A stretch of 64,000 bases of DNA. It comes from Candidatus Woesearchaeota archaeon (lineage in GTDB: Archaea; Nanobdellota; Nanobdellia; Woesearchaeales; UBA12501). The stretch spans positions 120,718 through 184,717 of the forward strand of contig JAUSFM010000003.1 of the NCBI GenBank assembly GCA_030651375.1, written 5' to 3'. The notes under the pieces are model-generated. The model worked only from the letters and a program-made list of their open reading frames with translations. It was not told where the DNA came from and made no database searches. Each line of letters begins with the position of its first letter. Positions within the stretch are counted from its first letter, which is position 1. Below are positions 19,401-27,654 of the stretch, in pieces. The position numbers were made by a program, and so were the translations under genes.

Positions 19401-20420
19401 TTCACGTTTTTATGCCTGCGAATAATCGAAGAAAAAGAAGGAGATGAGAAAAGAGCGATTCAAACAGAAGATGGGAAAGGAGGATATTATTATCAGAGTA
19501 TAGAAAACGGCAAGCTCACCTATAGACCAGTAACTCTTAAAGGAATAAAATTGATACTCGGACAAAAAGATAGTCCACAATGCAACGCCGGTCTTCCTCG
19601 TGAAGAGCCGACACTGACAACACCACCAATAACATCCGCACCAGCACCAGTATCGCAGCCAACTCCATCTGCGACTGTCGAAACACCAAAAAAGGAATCT
19701 CCGAAACCAAAACCAGTTGATTTAAACGGAAAACGCTTAGTCGATGTACGTGCAGGAGAAGATAACAAGTGTTTCTTTGATGCTGATGGGAAACTGTATT
19801 TTAAACATGAAAGTGGCTCGTGGTGGGATATAAATGAGTGGTATGTATTGGCAACTGCAAATAAGCCGGCAAATTCTGTGCCAACGTACTGCGGCGTTCC
19901 TTTGAGCGAGTTCATACACATCGGGGCACAGGTTAAGTGTGGAAGAAATAGTGAAGTAGACATAATCAGCATCCCCCTGGGATATGCCTCACGATATGTT
20001 GGTGATACAGAGCCTGGCCACAGAAATGATGGTGTATATCGAATAAAGGGAAAAGCAAAAATGGTCGTGTATGATGTTATAACAAAACCAACAACAAAGG
20101 ATACCGAATGGCATGATTGTCAAACAGGACCATCAAAGCAACAACCAGATACACCAAACAAAGAAGCAAAAAAAACAGTGGAGAATCTTGCAAACCTGCA
20201 TGGACTATGTGTGAGGTATATTCCAAAAGGAGGAGAAGAGATTACTACATACCGATCGACAGATATCACGGTTAGAAATTTTAATACAAGCGGACTATAT
20301 TTGATAGATACAGAAAATAACCGCGTCACTCAACGCCAGATTGATCTCAAAGAAGGAAACCCCGGACCGGTAATAAACTGCCCCTTTGAACTAAAAATTG
20401 ATGTGGTGCTTGGCCCATGA
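16473..20420 (+). CDS. PP2C phosphatase - coiled coil - membrane - cysteine-paired outer domain protein
   Basis: The frame is open from a GTG at 16455 directly after the previous stop (1,321 residues); the ATG at 16473 has a GTGA element upstream and is preferred. Counting from the GTG, residues about 14-302 form a PP2C Ser/Thr phosphatase: VADGLTGYHG (38-47), VGDGR (119-123), TTDGL (183-187) and a final DKDDTT (291-296), with the metal-binding acids kept. Residues about 310-735 are coiled coil, and about 738-758 form one transmembrane helix. Residues 760-1321 carry about five cysteine pairs spaced 34-61 residues apart, with a Pro-rich linker near 1050-1085. The topology puts the phosphatase inside and the cysteine domains outside. 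Its stop overlaps the kinase start by four bases. Confidence 0.85.
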   Translation: MVLPEVYIRNFPVSGEDEALHYEESDLGIFLVADGLTGYHGANASNTATDFMRQNLKLRKAQITNTPGEYERIRKELLIDLLGVVNKKLHEEEKGTTIDALIAKGMTAHFAHVGDGRIYVAKQDGTVTQLTEDESVRKDEFSSDRSAPKNFLGKEPELKIKQCQTISLDGVRYLLLTTDGLFNAVLDEEVRAALKHDHPLTTINELEALLREPQKKLDLLMQKRPEFAAEVRKIVESSTWSGPEIEEARKRAHEGMRIIEPARAYMEKDDGFKDAIRSALVPLMDKDDTTFMLVDFSSATQRLMQSETHAREEVDERNVALRRIYVDTFSRQPSDAMRPEQYAEDIVDGTRSAISAKEQEGQRALQETQETHRREIAEKDKKIGEDERTIDDLTTKVGKARSALVGVYERITGKNRETVEKRTPEYIGKEAVRAYDETKKGQEEEISGLKGRLTALYKNLRTTIQEITGSEISAEDVEKKATSLISGLIQTYRKKVVGETEPLNRQIRELQGSDSTSAETIRQRDEDIRRLTKHQEQTQARMNGLAEEIRRQYNILFEPKVAQEVVDKDPSHYFGDVVEKVNELKRAEEERSIDLIERLYARLEIPVDESITSTSRQRHIETILKNIGTLKQKKNEIYEKYQMVLVTLEQRERRIQSLEGALGTLFSHIKDTCDAVGLETDEQVFQARAHEYLQQIGRAGREQKARIKKLEDEVTKIKKTREYRVGRWQKILVGATTATAVILGGLFAADRYYGTHGTAIKESEPKPQYAADIQKECDKAERAIGRYIAVDECKAPPTKEALEAIQQKEKRAALTNIAALQIQKGYFGTKEKPLYCVKDERTGKVVIITEEGEKGKTENRRKDIDNVQNCEAFKREYSWIEVAVTDEDEGTNGGVDLKSIAGIEAFIVNDTIYRRQADAFVAADGTQLSWKAEDRVRYSYSAIPLEIRTMNGIARMDDDGRIEITKEGQQMLPQDLFTFLCLRIIEEKEGDEKRAIQTEDGKGGYYYQSIENGKLTYRPVTLKGIKLILGQKDSPQCNAGLPREEPTLTTPPITSAPAPVSQPTPSATVETPKKESPKPKPVDLNGKRLVDVRAGEDNKCFFDADGKLYFKHESGSWWDINEWYVLATANKPANSVPTYCGVPLSEFIHIGAQVKCGRNSEVDIISIPLGYASRYVGDTEPGHRNDGVYRIKGKAKMVVYDVITKPTTKDTEWHDCQTGPSKQQPDTPNKEAKKTVENLANLHGLCVRYIPKGGEEITTYRSTDITVRNFNTSGLYLIDTENNRVTQRQIDLKEGNPGPVINCPFELKIDVVLGP

Positions 20421-23164
20421 GAATCGAACTATCTTTAAACAGCAGAAGGTACCAGTTTGATGAGAAAGGAAAACAGCAGAAATTAAGCTACACGTTTGAT
20501 GGTATTGACGTACAAACAAGAAAAGGAGTCATACTCAAAATTCCAAACCCACAAAACGCAGGGCCGCTTGCGGAACATTTTATAGAAAATGCTGTCACGG
20601 TTGAAGAAAAAATAGAGGCGTATGAAAAAGAGAAGGGAATAGAAGTACCTGGCCTTCCTCGCGTTCTTTTTCGCGGAGACTTGGGAAATGAGCGTGGACG
20701 TGGAATCGTCAGCGAAAAAGTTGGCGATAGCGATTTAGAAGAAAAAATTAAGCAGGAAAAAATACTGCCTATTGACAAAGCACTCGGAATGTACATCCAG
20801 CTTCTTGACATTATTGATGTTCTTGCGCAGTGCGGCATTGTGCATTGTGATATAACACCCGATAACATACGGGTCACCAATGACCTCGACCAACTGTTCC
20901 TGATAGATTTTGGAATTGCACGAAAGGATAACACTCCAATCACGGTGTTTTACAATGGCACCCCGTATGTGCCGGAATGCAGTATTCCCCCTGACCGCGA
21001 AGGAAAATATACCAATGTGCAAAATTTGTTTATGAACAACAGGTATATTCCACGAAAAGGCAACGGAGACGGAGGATCTGCAGTAACCAAAGACACCAAA
21101 ACACACTCGGGCATTGATGTTGCCATGGCAACGGGGATGCTATATTATGCAGTAACCGGAGAAGTGTATGATGGAAGAAAAATAACAATTGGTAATCCGG
21201 ACATTTTGCGTGAGCTGCCACTACCAAAAAAGGAAGCAAAAAATCCACTTGTTAAACTGTTAGAGGATGGATTTGAAGAGGTTAACGGATTCCATGGAGT
21301 GCAGGATCTGCGCCAACGCGCAGAAGAACTGAAGGAAGAGCTTACAAAAGAAGCAAACGCAAAAAAACTTGACTTTTTTTATAGGTACAAAAGTGATATA
21401 CACTTTCACCCGAATCCAAACAGTGACTGTAGTTATGAAGAACTGCGAAAAAGCATAGAGCTTGCTGCAAAGCATAAAGATACCGATCGTGCAGAACGGG
21501 CATTTTATGCGGTGATGGAGAAGATTGGTGAAGATATAAAAACTGATGAAGACCGGCTTGAGAAGATAATCACCGAATATGATACAAGGAGAGCCAATCC
21601 CGTACTGCTCCCTGATTTCGTTGGCCCGCAAAGAGAACTTGAAAACATACGGACTGTTCTTTCTGGCACCGGTGTTTCTGGTGATGGCAAAAAGATAGAA
21701 TTGGGCGAGACACAACGAAGGATTACCCAAGGAAAAAGTAATGTTGAATTATTGAGAGGGTTTATGCTTTTTGAAGGAAGGTATCAGCCGCTCTATGGTG
21801 AGCTTGTTGCTGCAAAAGCAGAAGCACTGCAACAAAATGATGAAGCACACACAGAAGCGAAGCGCCTTGAGGAACGTTTGGTTGCTGCAGTGGAACGGAA
21901 GGAAGATATCGGCACAGAAATTCCTGCCATAACTGGAGCAATAAAGAGATTAGATGATGCACAAAAATTGCTTGCAGCAGGAGAGAGTAAATACAAGATA
22001 TGCAATGGCCAGCTTGAAAACGAGCAAAGCAGGGTACAGGGAAAAAGTAACAACGCCGTATTGAAAGGCCTTCTTGAACAAAAATTAGCTGGTTATGACG
22101 CGCAAATACATGATATAGGTTTAGATGCAGGAGATTTGTGGAGTGCCAAATTAGCAATGAATGGCATTGCAGCCAAAAAAATAACTACGCTCAAAACATT
22201 CGTTGAATTTGATACCGCCTATCGCGCTGAACATACCGGCGTGGTTGAGAAAAGCAAAGAAGTGGGAGGAGCGCTGCGGAGAGTATGGACTGCCATTGCA
22301 GATATTGAAACGCTGGTTGGAACAGAGGTGTCTGCAGACAAAATGCTGATTAAAATTGATGGTGCAGTACAGGCGATTGGAGAAACGGCAGCGTCACTGC
22401 AAGAATTTGCAAAACACTATGGCGCCTGTGGAAAGAAAATTCGTGAAATACACGAAGAAACACAAGACAGTGGAAAATATCAACGAATAAAAAGAGTAGT
22501 TGAGTCCCGCATTAAAGAATATGCAGATGAGCTGCTCACTGCCGCAGAACGAGTGCACTATCTCCCAAGACATTCCACCAAAGAAGTAGTTGACGTGCTC
22601 AACCGGAAACAAGATGAGTTAAAAACGCTGAAAGAATATTATGCACTCACCGGAAAAAAAGCAGACTATGAAAGAACAATAAAAACAGGAGAGGTAGAAA
22701 CTATCAGAGAGAAAGCAGAACGCCTTCGTAAAGCATACGACAAGATGAGACAAGAACTTAATGGCCAACAGGTGCCACACGCCCCCTCTTCCCCGTATGT
22801 TGCTGCTGTTTTGAGAAGGTCAAATCAAGCGAATGCGTCGATTGTGAGCGTGGTGTATGAAACAATTACGCAGCTTGAGAAAGACCAAGAGCTTGCCAAG
22901 AAATGGGACGAGAGAATAGGGACTCAAGAACCACCAAGCCACCCTAACGACCGCGCTATAGACCGATGTAGGGGAAAGAGAGAATACAAAGTTCTTCGAG
23001 CAAAACTCGACGCATTTGAAGGAGAAATAGTGGATGACACCAGTTTAGTCGGGGCTCGTTATAAAAAACAAATTGAAGAGATGCAAGGGAAAATAAGCCA
23101 GTGGGTTGATGAAGCACGAGTGAAAGAAAGTGCCGCCGACACAGTTGTCGGCTGGTTTGTTTGA
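20417..23164 (+). CDS. Ser/Thr protein kinase with long coiled coil
   Basis: The protein has 915 residues, and its ATG overlaps the phosphatase stop (ATGA). Residues about 1-300 are a eukaryotic-type kinase: Lys41 in VILK, the catalytic loop HCDITPDN (143-150) with Asp145 and Asn150, and IDFGIAR (163-169) with an intact DFG. The Lys normally two after the catalytic Asp is Thr147. The remaining 600 residues are charged coiled coil with no membrane segment. Together with the phosphatase gene it forms a writer-eraser pair for protein phosphorylation, and the matching coiled coils suggest that they sit in one assembly. An active kinase is likely. Confidence 0.87.
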   Translation: MRIELSLNSRRYQFDEKGKQQKLSYTFDGIDVQTRKGVILKIPNPQNAGPLAEHFIENAVTVEEKIEAYEKEKGIEVPGLPRVLFRGDLGNERGRGIVSEKVGDSDLEEKIKQEKILPIDKALGMYIQLLDIIDVLAQCGIVHCDITPDNIRVTNDLDQLFLIDFGIARKDNTPITVFYNGTPYVPECSIPPDREGKYTNVQNLFMNNRYIPRKGNGDGGSAVTKDTKTHSGIDVAMATGMLYYAVTGEVYDGRKITIGNPDILRELPLPKKEAKNPLVKLLEDGFEEVNGFHGVQDLRQRAEELKEELTKEANAKKLDFFYRYKSDIHFHPNPNSDCSYEELRKSIELAAKHKDTDRAERAFYAVMEKIGEDIKTDEDRLEKIITEYDTRRANPVLLPDFVGPQRELENIRTVLSGTGVSGDGKKIELGETQRRITQGKSNVELLRGFMLFEGRYQPLYGELVAAKAEALQQNDEAHTEAKRLEERLVAAVERKEDIGTEIPAITGAIKRLDDAQKLLAAGESKYKICNGQLENEQSRVQGKSNNAVLKGLLEQKLAGYDAQIHDIGLDAGDLWSAKLAMNGIAAKKITTLKTFVEFDTAYRAEHTGVVEKSKEVGGALRRVWTAIADIETLVGTEVSADKMLIKIDGAVQAIGETAASLQEFAKHYGACGKKIREIHEETQDSGKYQRIKRVVESRIKEYADELLTAAERVHYLPRHSTKEVVDVLNRKQDELKTLKEYYALTGKKADYERTIKTGEVETIREKAERLRKAYDKMRQELNGQQVPHAPSSPYVAAVLRRSNQANASIVSVVYETITQLEKDQELAKKWDERIGTQEPPSHPNDRAIDRCRGKREYKVLRAKLDAFEGEIVDDTSLVGARYKKQIEEMQGKISQWVDEARVKESAADTVVGWFV

Positions 23165-23180
23165 ACAATGGTGAAATAAA

Positions 23181-24872
23181 ATGAGCGCAACCAAAACAAG
23201 GATAGCGGAACATGCAACAGTCGCGAAGTTAGCAGACCTCCTCGGAACAGAGCCAACAAACACGGCGGGAATTGTTACGTCTGTTTTTGCACTGAAAGAA
23301 GAAGTTGAGGGCAGAAGTGAGGGTAAAAGGTATCTTCCCGCAGGACACCAAGATGTGTATAGTGACATTACCTATTTTGCCGGATATTTGGATACTATCT
23401 GCAGGAATACAAGCAAAACCGGCAGTGTTGACGAAACACTTGACGAAGTTCTTGCACGAGTGACTGCGTGGAGAGAATATGTTATTCAAAAATATAATCC
23501 GAAAGAACCGAAAAAAGAAGTATCAGTACGTAGAGTGCCGCCGCCTCTTCCCGAACACACAAAAAGTGTTGCAGCTGATGCACAACCAAGAAGTATTGAT
23601 ACTATTGCCGCATCAAAAGAACAAGAGACCGCAAGAGAAATGAGAAGTGAGACATTCATTTTAAAAAAAACATACGCCGCCATTGCGGATGCTGTCTTTG
23701 AGTTTTTCAGGCCGACACGAACGCCATGGTACCACCGTACTGACCGGCTGGTTGCAGCTGGAGTTGCATCGGCACTTGTTCTTGGCGCAGGAGCACTGCT
23801 AACGAGAAAATATGCTCATCATCAAGAAACAGTTCCCACGATTAGCGCACCCGATGTACCGGTCTATGTACCGCCACCAACGCAGGTACCACCAGACCTA
23901 CCAGTGATAACTGCAGGAGAAGGTGAAGGAGAAACCCCGCCACCAATAGTTATTGTTGACACTCCAAAAACACCAGCAGTTCCGCTGATAGATGTAGTGA
24001 TTGATACCATCAAACCGCTCCTGCTAAAACCAGTTCCGCCAACACCACCAAAACCTCAAATAGAGCCAAAAATAAGGGACAGAATTCCACTGGACGAAGC
24101 AGTATCAGTTGGCAAGTGTTATCTTCTTGACAAGGGCGGCAGCGATGTTGAAAAGAAGTATGATGCAGTATTTGTATTTGACAAGCAGTTTGAGAAGTTT
24201 GAACCAGGAAAACGGTATTTCATTATCGGAAAAACCGTTTCAAGAAGTGCAACAGTAGTTACTGGCCAATTGAGTGAAATCACCTGCAAAGAGCCAGGAA
24301 TGGCAACATTAGACGCCATCATCGCAGCAAAAGAAGCGCGGCCAAAGCCTGTGCAACTAAGCAGGGTAGATAACAACGGAACATGTTATCTTCTCGGCGC
24401 CAAATACGCAATCGAATTTGTGAATCCGCCAAAAGGATTTCAGCCGGGCACAGGATATGCGATTTCATCGTACTCACCATTTGTTGTTCAACCAAAAGAG
24501 ATTCCCGGATGGGAACAACAGAAGAAAAGGGAGATTCCATGCGACGGCCTCACGGCATCGCTGCCAGTGAAAGAGTATTATGGCTTTGGAAAGTGTGTCA
24601 CACTCACGCTTGCAAACGGAAAAATAGCAGCTGGCTTTATTTTTGGAGAAACATTGAGGGAACATGGGTTTTTCAAGGGAGTAAAATATCTTGTCGGGAC
24701 ACAAGGAAGAAACAAAGCGGATTATATTACCCACACACCTGTTGCAAAAAATACCCCTGCAAAAGAAGCGTGGGAATGCGGATATGCCGAACGCAAGGAA
24801 TTGCCAAACGTAACTGAAGACCAAGAAAATCTCGGCAGAGTTCATCAGGTCCAGCCGATGAAAGGGAACTAA
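23181..24872 (+). CDS. Single-pass membrane protein with three cysteine-paired repeats
   Basis: The protein has 563 residues with a GGTGA ribosome binding site. Residues 1-185 are helical and cytoplasmic, and one transmembrane helix lies at about 188-210. A Pro-rich linker runs to about 300. Three outside repeats begin G-x-C (cysteines near 312, 401 and 472) and end with a second cysteine 53-61 residues later (near 369, 454 and 533). The repeats share a pattern of strand, charged turn, 'F-x-x-G-x-x-Y-x-I/V-G/S' and Cys. The outside part of the PP2C protein has the same layout. It is probably a partner of that protein in the envelope. Confidence 0.78.
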   Translation: MSATKTRIAEHATVAKLADLLGTEPTNTAGIVTSVFALKEEVEGRSEGKRYLPAGHQDVYSDITYFAGYLDTICRNTSKTGSVDETLDEVLARVTAWREYVIQKYNPKEPKKEVSVRRVPPPLPEHTKSVAADAQPRSIDTIAASKEQETAREMRSETFILKKTYAAIADAVFEFFRPTRTPWYHRTDRLVAAGVASALVLGAGALLTRKYAHHQETVPTISAPDVPVYVPPPTQVPPDLPVITAGEGEGETPPPIVIVDTPKTPAVPLIDVVIDTIKPLLLKPVPPTPPKPQIEPKIRDRIPLDEAVSVGKCYLLDKGGSDVEKKYDAVFVFDKQFEKFEPGKRYFIIGKTVSRSATVVTGQLSEITCKEPGMATLDAIIAAKEARPKPVQLSRVDNNGTCYLLGAKYAIEFVNPPKGFQPGTGYAISSYSPFVVQPKEIPGWEQQKKREIPCDGLTASLPVKEYYGFGKCVTLTLANGKIAAGFIFGETLREHGFFKGVKYLVGTQGRNKADYITHTPVAKNTPAKEAWECGYAERKELPNVTEDQENLGRVHQVQPMKGN

Positions 24873-24873
24873 C

Positions 24874-26832
24874 ATGCGCAAAACACTCCAAACAATCGTA
24901 ACCGCAGCATGGTTCGGGCTTGCCGGACTGCTCATGCCACGCGAAGCGCCTGCGCAACAAACAGAGCGCTACGAACTTAAGGAAAGTGATTTTTTACTTA
25001 TGCATAGCGGCACACTCCCCGGCAGTATTGGAAATGATGCCAAAACCCAGATTCTCGAAACTGCAATGGAAGAAGTAGAAAAATCGCCATTTGCACGGGT
25101 ACGAAAAGAGTTTAAAGAAAGACATGAAGTGTTGGCAACTGGACTCAAACCAGGCTATGGAAAGGTGATACTCTCCCAACCCGACGGAAAAAAAAGACAA
25201 GAGTGTGCAGTCTATCTTTTTTTTGATGACAACAATGACGGAATTTTTAATATTGGAACCCAAGTACGTCCCGAAGCGCAGGAGCACGGACTCTTCTCAA
25301 TCCCCAACAATACATTTTTTGGCATGCATAATTCCCCGTTTATATCAGGATGTGATGAGTATGTTACGAAATACGAAAAATTGTTTGAGTATCGGCTTTT
25401 TGAGAGAATAGGGGATGAGAATCAGAGCATTCTTCAGCGCGTGAACCGAATCGACAAGAAAAAATACGCCAACGAAGAATGGGAACGAATAAAACGGTGT
25501 GTCGTAAAAACAGCAGCGCTGGGCATCGAAAATAATAGTGAAAGCTTGGAGCTCATTCGGGAAGGGTCAAAAATTATGGATGACGAGTTTGCCCAGTGGT
25601 TTTCATCCCTACAAAACCCGCAGCCTCACCCGAATGCTGAACTGGCAGTGTTTAAGCTCGCCAGTCTGCCAACAGTATTTACGACACTGTATATAGATAA
25701 AAACAGAAATGGCGAGCCAGATAGTGTTGAGGATGCACTTTTAGTTATAGAAGCAAACCAGAGAATTACAATGTATGATAACCAGTGCGGATTTGAGCCG
25801 AAGCCAAGAGTGGAAGCGCCAAAACCGACAGAACATGCACCACCAACCGTGGCACCAAACAATGCGCAAAGACTGACAGAAGAAAGAGAAAAACGACCAC
25901 CTGTCCATCAAACAAAAAAGGATGAGCCCTTCGGAGTCATAACCCCTGCCACCTATTTCACCCGTGAGAGATTACAGGAAGGATATATCTTTGGCAAAGT
26001 TTCTAAGATTCCTGCCGGCCCATTTTATGTTGGCCTAGATTTGGGAATGGTACTCACGCGCGTAGAAAATTTACATAATGTTACGTTCCATAACAAAGAA
26101 TATGGTATTGAAGTGCCTGCTGATTTTGAAGGCACCAAAGCCAGTGGAATGTTGACAAATGGCACTATGGGACTTACCTTAGGTGTACAAGCAACGAACT
26201 GGCTACTGGTCAATGTGCGTGGAGGAGTAGGTAATTACGACTTTACTACTGAAAGCACTGCACGCGATAAAACAGAAATAGCGTACCTTGCTTTGAAAGG
26301 AGGACTCGGCCTTGTTGTGAGTTTGTTTGATGACGCCGTACGGCTCACACTGGAAGGAGAGTACGTTGCAGGAAAAGCAAACAAGAACCAGTATACCACA
26401 ATAGGTGAATGGGAATTACCAAAAAAAGAGGGAGAGTCATCATCAACACTTTCAGGAACAATTCAAACAGAATTGAATCTTCCAAGACAACGGCATGCAA
26501 ATGCGCGTGCAGAACTTTCATGGATGACTCCTCTCGGCATCTATGCACAAGTTTTTACACAAAGCGAAGGAGTAAATGTTCCACTCTGCGAACTGATTTC
26601 CTGTGAGGGCATGTACGGCCGCGTCATGGTTGGAGGTGGAGTAGGATACCTGATTCCGCTGGGCAGGAATGTTGATATGAGTGCAAGCATCATCGGCAAA
26701 AATGAAAGCGGCGGCATGGATTCTTTTTATGAATATACTAAACGATGGTCATTAGGAGTTGCATTGAGTTTGCATATCCATGACAGAAAAGATACCCCTT
26801 ATTCAGCAATTGCACTGCCCGAGTTTAGGTGA
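24874..26832 (+). CDS. Secreted protein with EF-hand-like loops and a beta-barrel-like C-terminal domain
   Basis: The protein has 652 residues. An N-terminal signal peptide is clear (basic start, hydrophobic 5-20, likely cleavage after Ala-Gln near residue 28). Two calcium-loop-like segments are DDNNDGIFN (118-126) and DKNRNGEPDSVED (275-287). A Pro/Lys-rich linker spans about 310-355. From about residue 385 to the end there are about ten alternating amphipathic strands joined by short turns or longer polar loops, as in outer-membrane beta barrels of the OmpA/OMP type. Archaea usually lack an outer membrane, so this is surprising; a secreted beta sandwich is the alternative. It is one base from the preceding gene and ends the operon. 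Confidence 0.7.
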   Translation: MRKTLQTIVTAAWFGLAGLLMPREAPAQQTERYELKESDFLLMHSGTLPGSIGNDAKTQILETAMEEVEKSPFARVRKEFKERHEVLATGLKPGYGKVILSQPDGKKRQECAVYLFFDDNNDGIFNIGTQVRPEAQEHGLFSIPNNTFFGMHNSPFISGCDEYVTKYEKLFEYRLFERIGDENQSILQRVNRIDKKKYANEEWERIKRCVVKTAALGIENNSESLELIREGSKIMDDEFAQWFSSLQNPQPHPNAELAVFKLASLPTVFTTLYIDKNRNGEPDSVEDALLVIEANQRITMYDNQCGFEPKPRVEAPKPTEHAPPTVAPNNAQRLTEEREKRPPVHQTKKDEPFGVITPATYFTRERLQEGYIFGKVSKIPAGPFYVGLDLGMVLTRVENLHNVTFHNKEYGIEVPADFEGTKASGMLTNGTMGLTLGVQATNWLLVNVRGGVGNYDFTTESTARDKTEIAYLALKGGLGLVVSLFDDAVRLTLEGEYVAGKANKNQYTTIGEWELPKKEGESSSTLSGTIQTELNLPRQRHANARAELSWMTPLGIYAQVFTQSEGVNVPLCELISCEGMYGRVMVGGGVGYLIPLGRNVDMSASIIGKNESGGMDSFYEYTKRWSLGVALSLHIHDRKDTPYSAIALPEFR

Positions 26833-26844
26833 GCGCACCTTTGA

Positions 26845-27330
26845 CTATTTATGATACGGCATCCCTTTGATAATAGTGTAGGCCCGATAGATTTGTTCCA
26901 CCAGAAAAAGCCGGCACAATCCATGAGCAAAGGTCATCCGTGACAACGAAAGGGTTAGGTTCGCTTTCTTTTTTACTTCGGGGCTCAAGCCAAGCGCGCC
27001 GCCGATGATAAAGAGGATGTCTCCGTCAACTTCGTGTGCCTTGATTCGTTCAGCAAGCTGTTCGGAAGAAAAGAGCGTGCCGTGTTCATCCAATATAATA
27101 GTATGGCAGGCACGCGGCTGGCTTTCAAGGATTTTCAGAATCTTTCTTCCTTCAAGCTCGCGGATCATGTCGGCAGCTTTGCTGTCCGACGAAGTATCCG
27201 GCTCAATTTTTTGGTCAGGGACTTCGATGACCTCAACACGAACAAACCGCTCGAGCCGCTGGAGGTACTCGGTGATGAGGCCTGATATATGGCCATCTCG
27301 AATTGTGCCAAGGCATATGATTTTTATCAT
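26845..27330 (-). CDS. rlmH: 23S rRNA pseudouridine-1915 N3-methyltransferase RlmH
   Basis: The protein has 161 residues, the usual RlmH length. RlmH is a SPOUT methyltransferase that methylates pseudouridine 1915 in helix 69 of 23S rRNA with S-adenosylmethionine. The SPOUT knot motif IIGGALGLSPEV, the following LSLSRMTFAHGLCR and the C-terminal Tyr-His-Lys are all present. The TATA box on the minus strand at 27351-27360 puts the transcript start at the ATG, so the message is leaderless. It converges on the end of the plus-strand cluster with only 12 bases between them. Confidence 0.95.
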   Translation of the reverse strand: MIKIICLGTIRDGHISGLITEYLQRLERFVRVEVIEVPDQKIEPDTSSDSKAADMIRELEGRKILKILESQPRACHTIILDEHGTLFSSEQLAERIKAHEVDGDILFIIGGALGLSPEVKKKANLTLSLSRMTFAHGLCRLFLVEQIYRAYTIIKGMPYHK

Positions 27331-27350
27331 GGCAGGGGCAAACCAGAAGG

Positions 27351-27360
27351 CATATAAAAG
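27351..27360 (-). promoter_or_regulatory. TATA box of rlmH
   Basis: On the minus strand CTTTTATATG lies about 25 bases before the ATG at 27330, which predicts a leaderless transcript and supports that start. Confidence 0.6.
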
Positions 27361-27493
27361 GGTTTATATCAGAGCATATTTATTAATAAACTATTATAAA
27401 TACCGTTTATATAGAAGATAGTTATACCGCTTAATAATTGATTATAATGATGCTATAGCTGGTGTATGAAAATCTATATACTCCAATAGACAA

Positions 27494-27506
27494 ATCTTTA
27501 TATACA
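27494..27506 (+). promoter_or_regulatory. TATA-box promoter of the secreted anchored protein
   Basis: ATCTTTATATACA predicts a start near 27525 and a leader of about 130 bases before the ATG at 27655, which has GGGGG seven bases upstream. The rest of the 324-base gap (27331-27654) is AT-rich with further TATA-like runs at 27362-27372, 27376-27384 and 27395-27415 and no coding signal. Confidence 0.5.
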
Positions 27507-27654
27507 TGATACTACTCTCGGATAGTTTAATCATAAAGGGAACGTCTATGTTCCGAACAATAGGTTCGATGTTTGGTGTTTGAGAAAACGGATAGAACAC
27601 CACAATAACGAGAATAAAAATAATAAAATAATCACAATCATTGGGGGTATGCAC

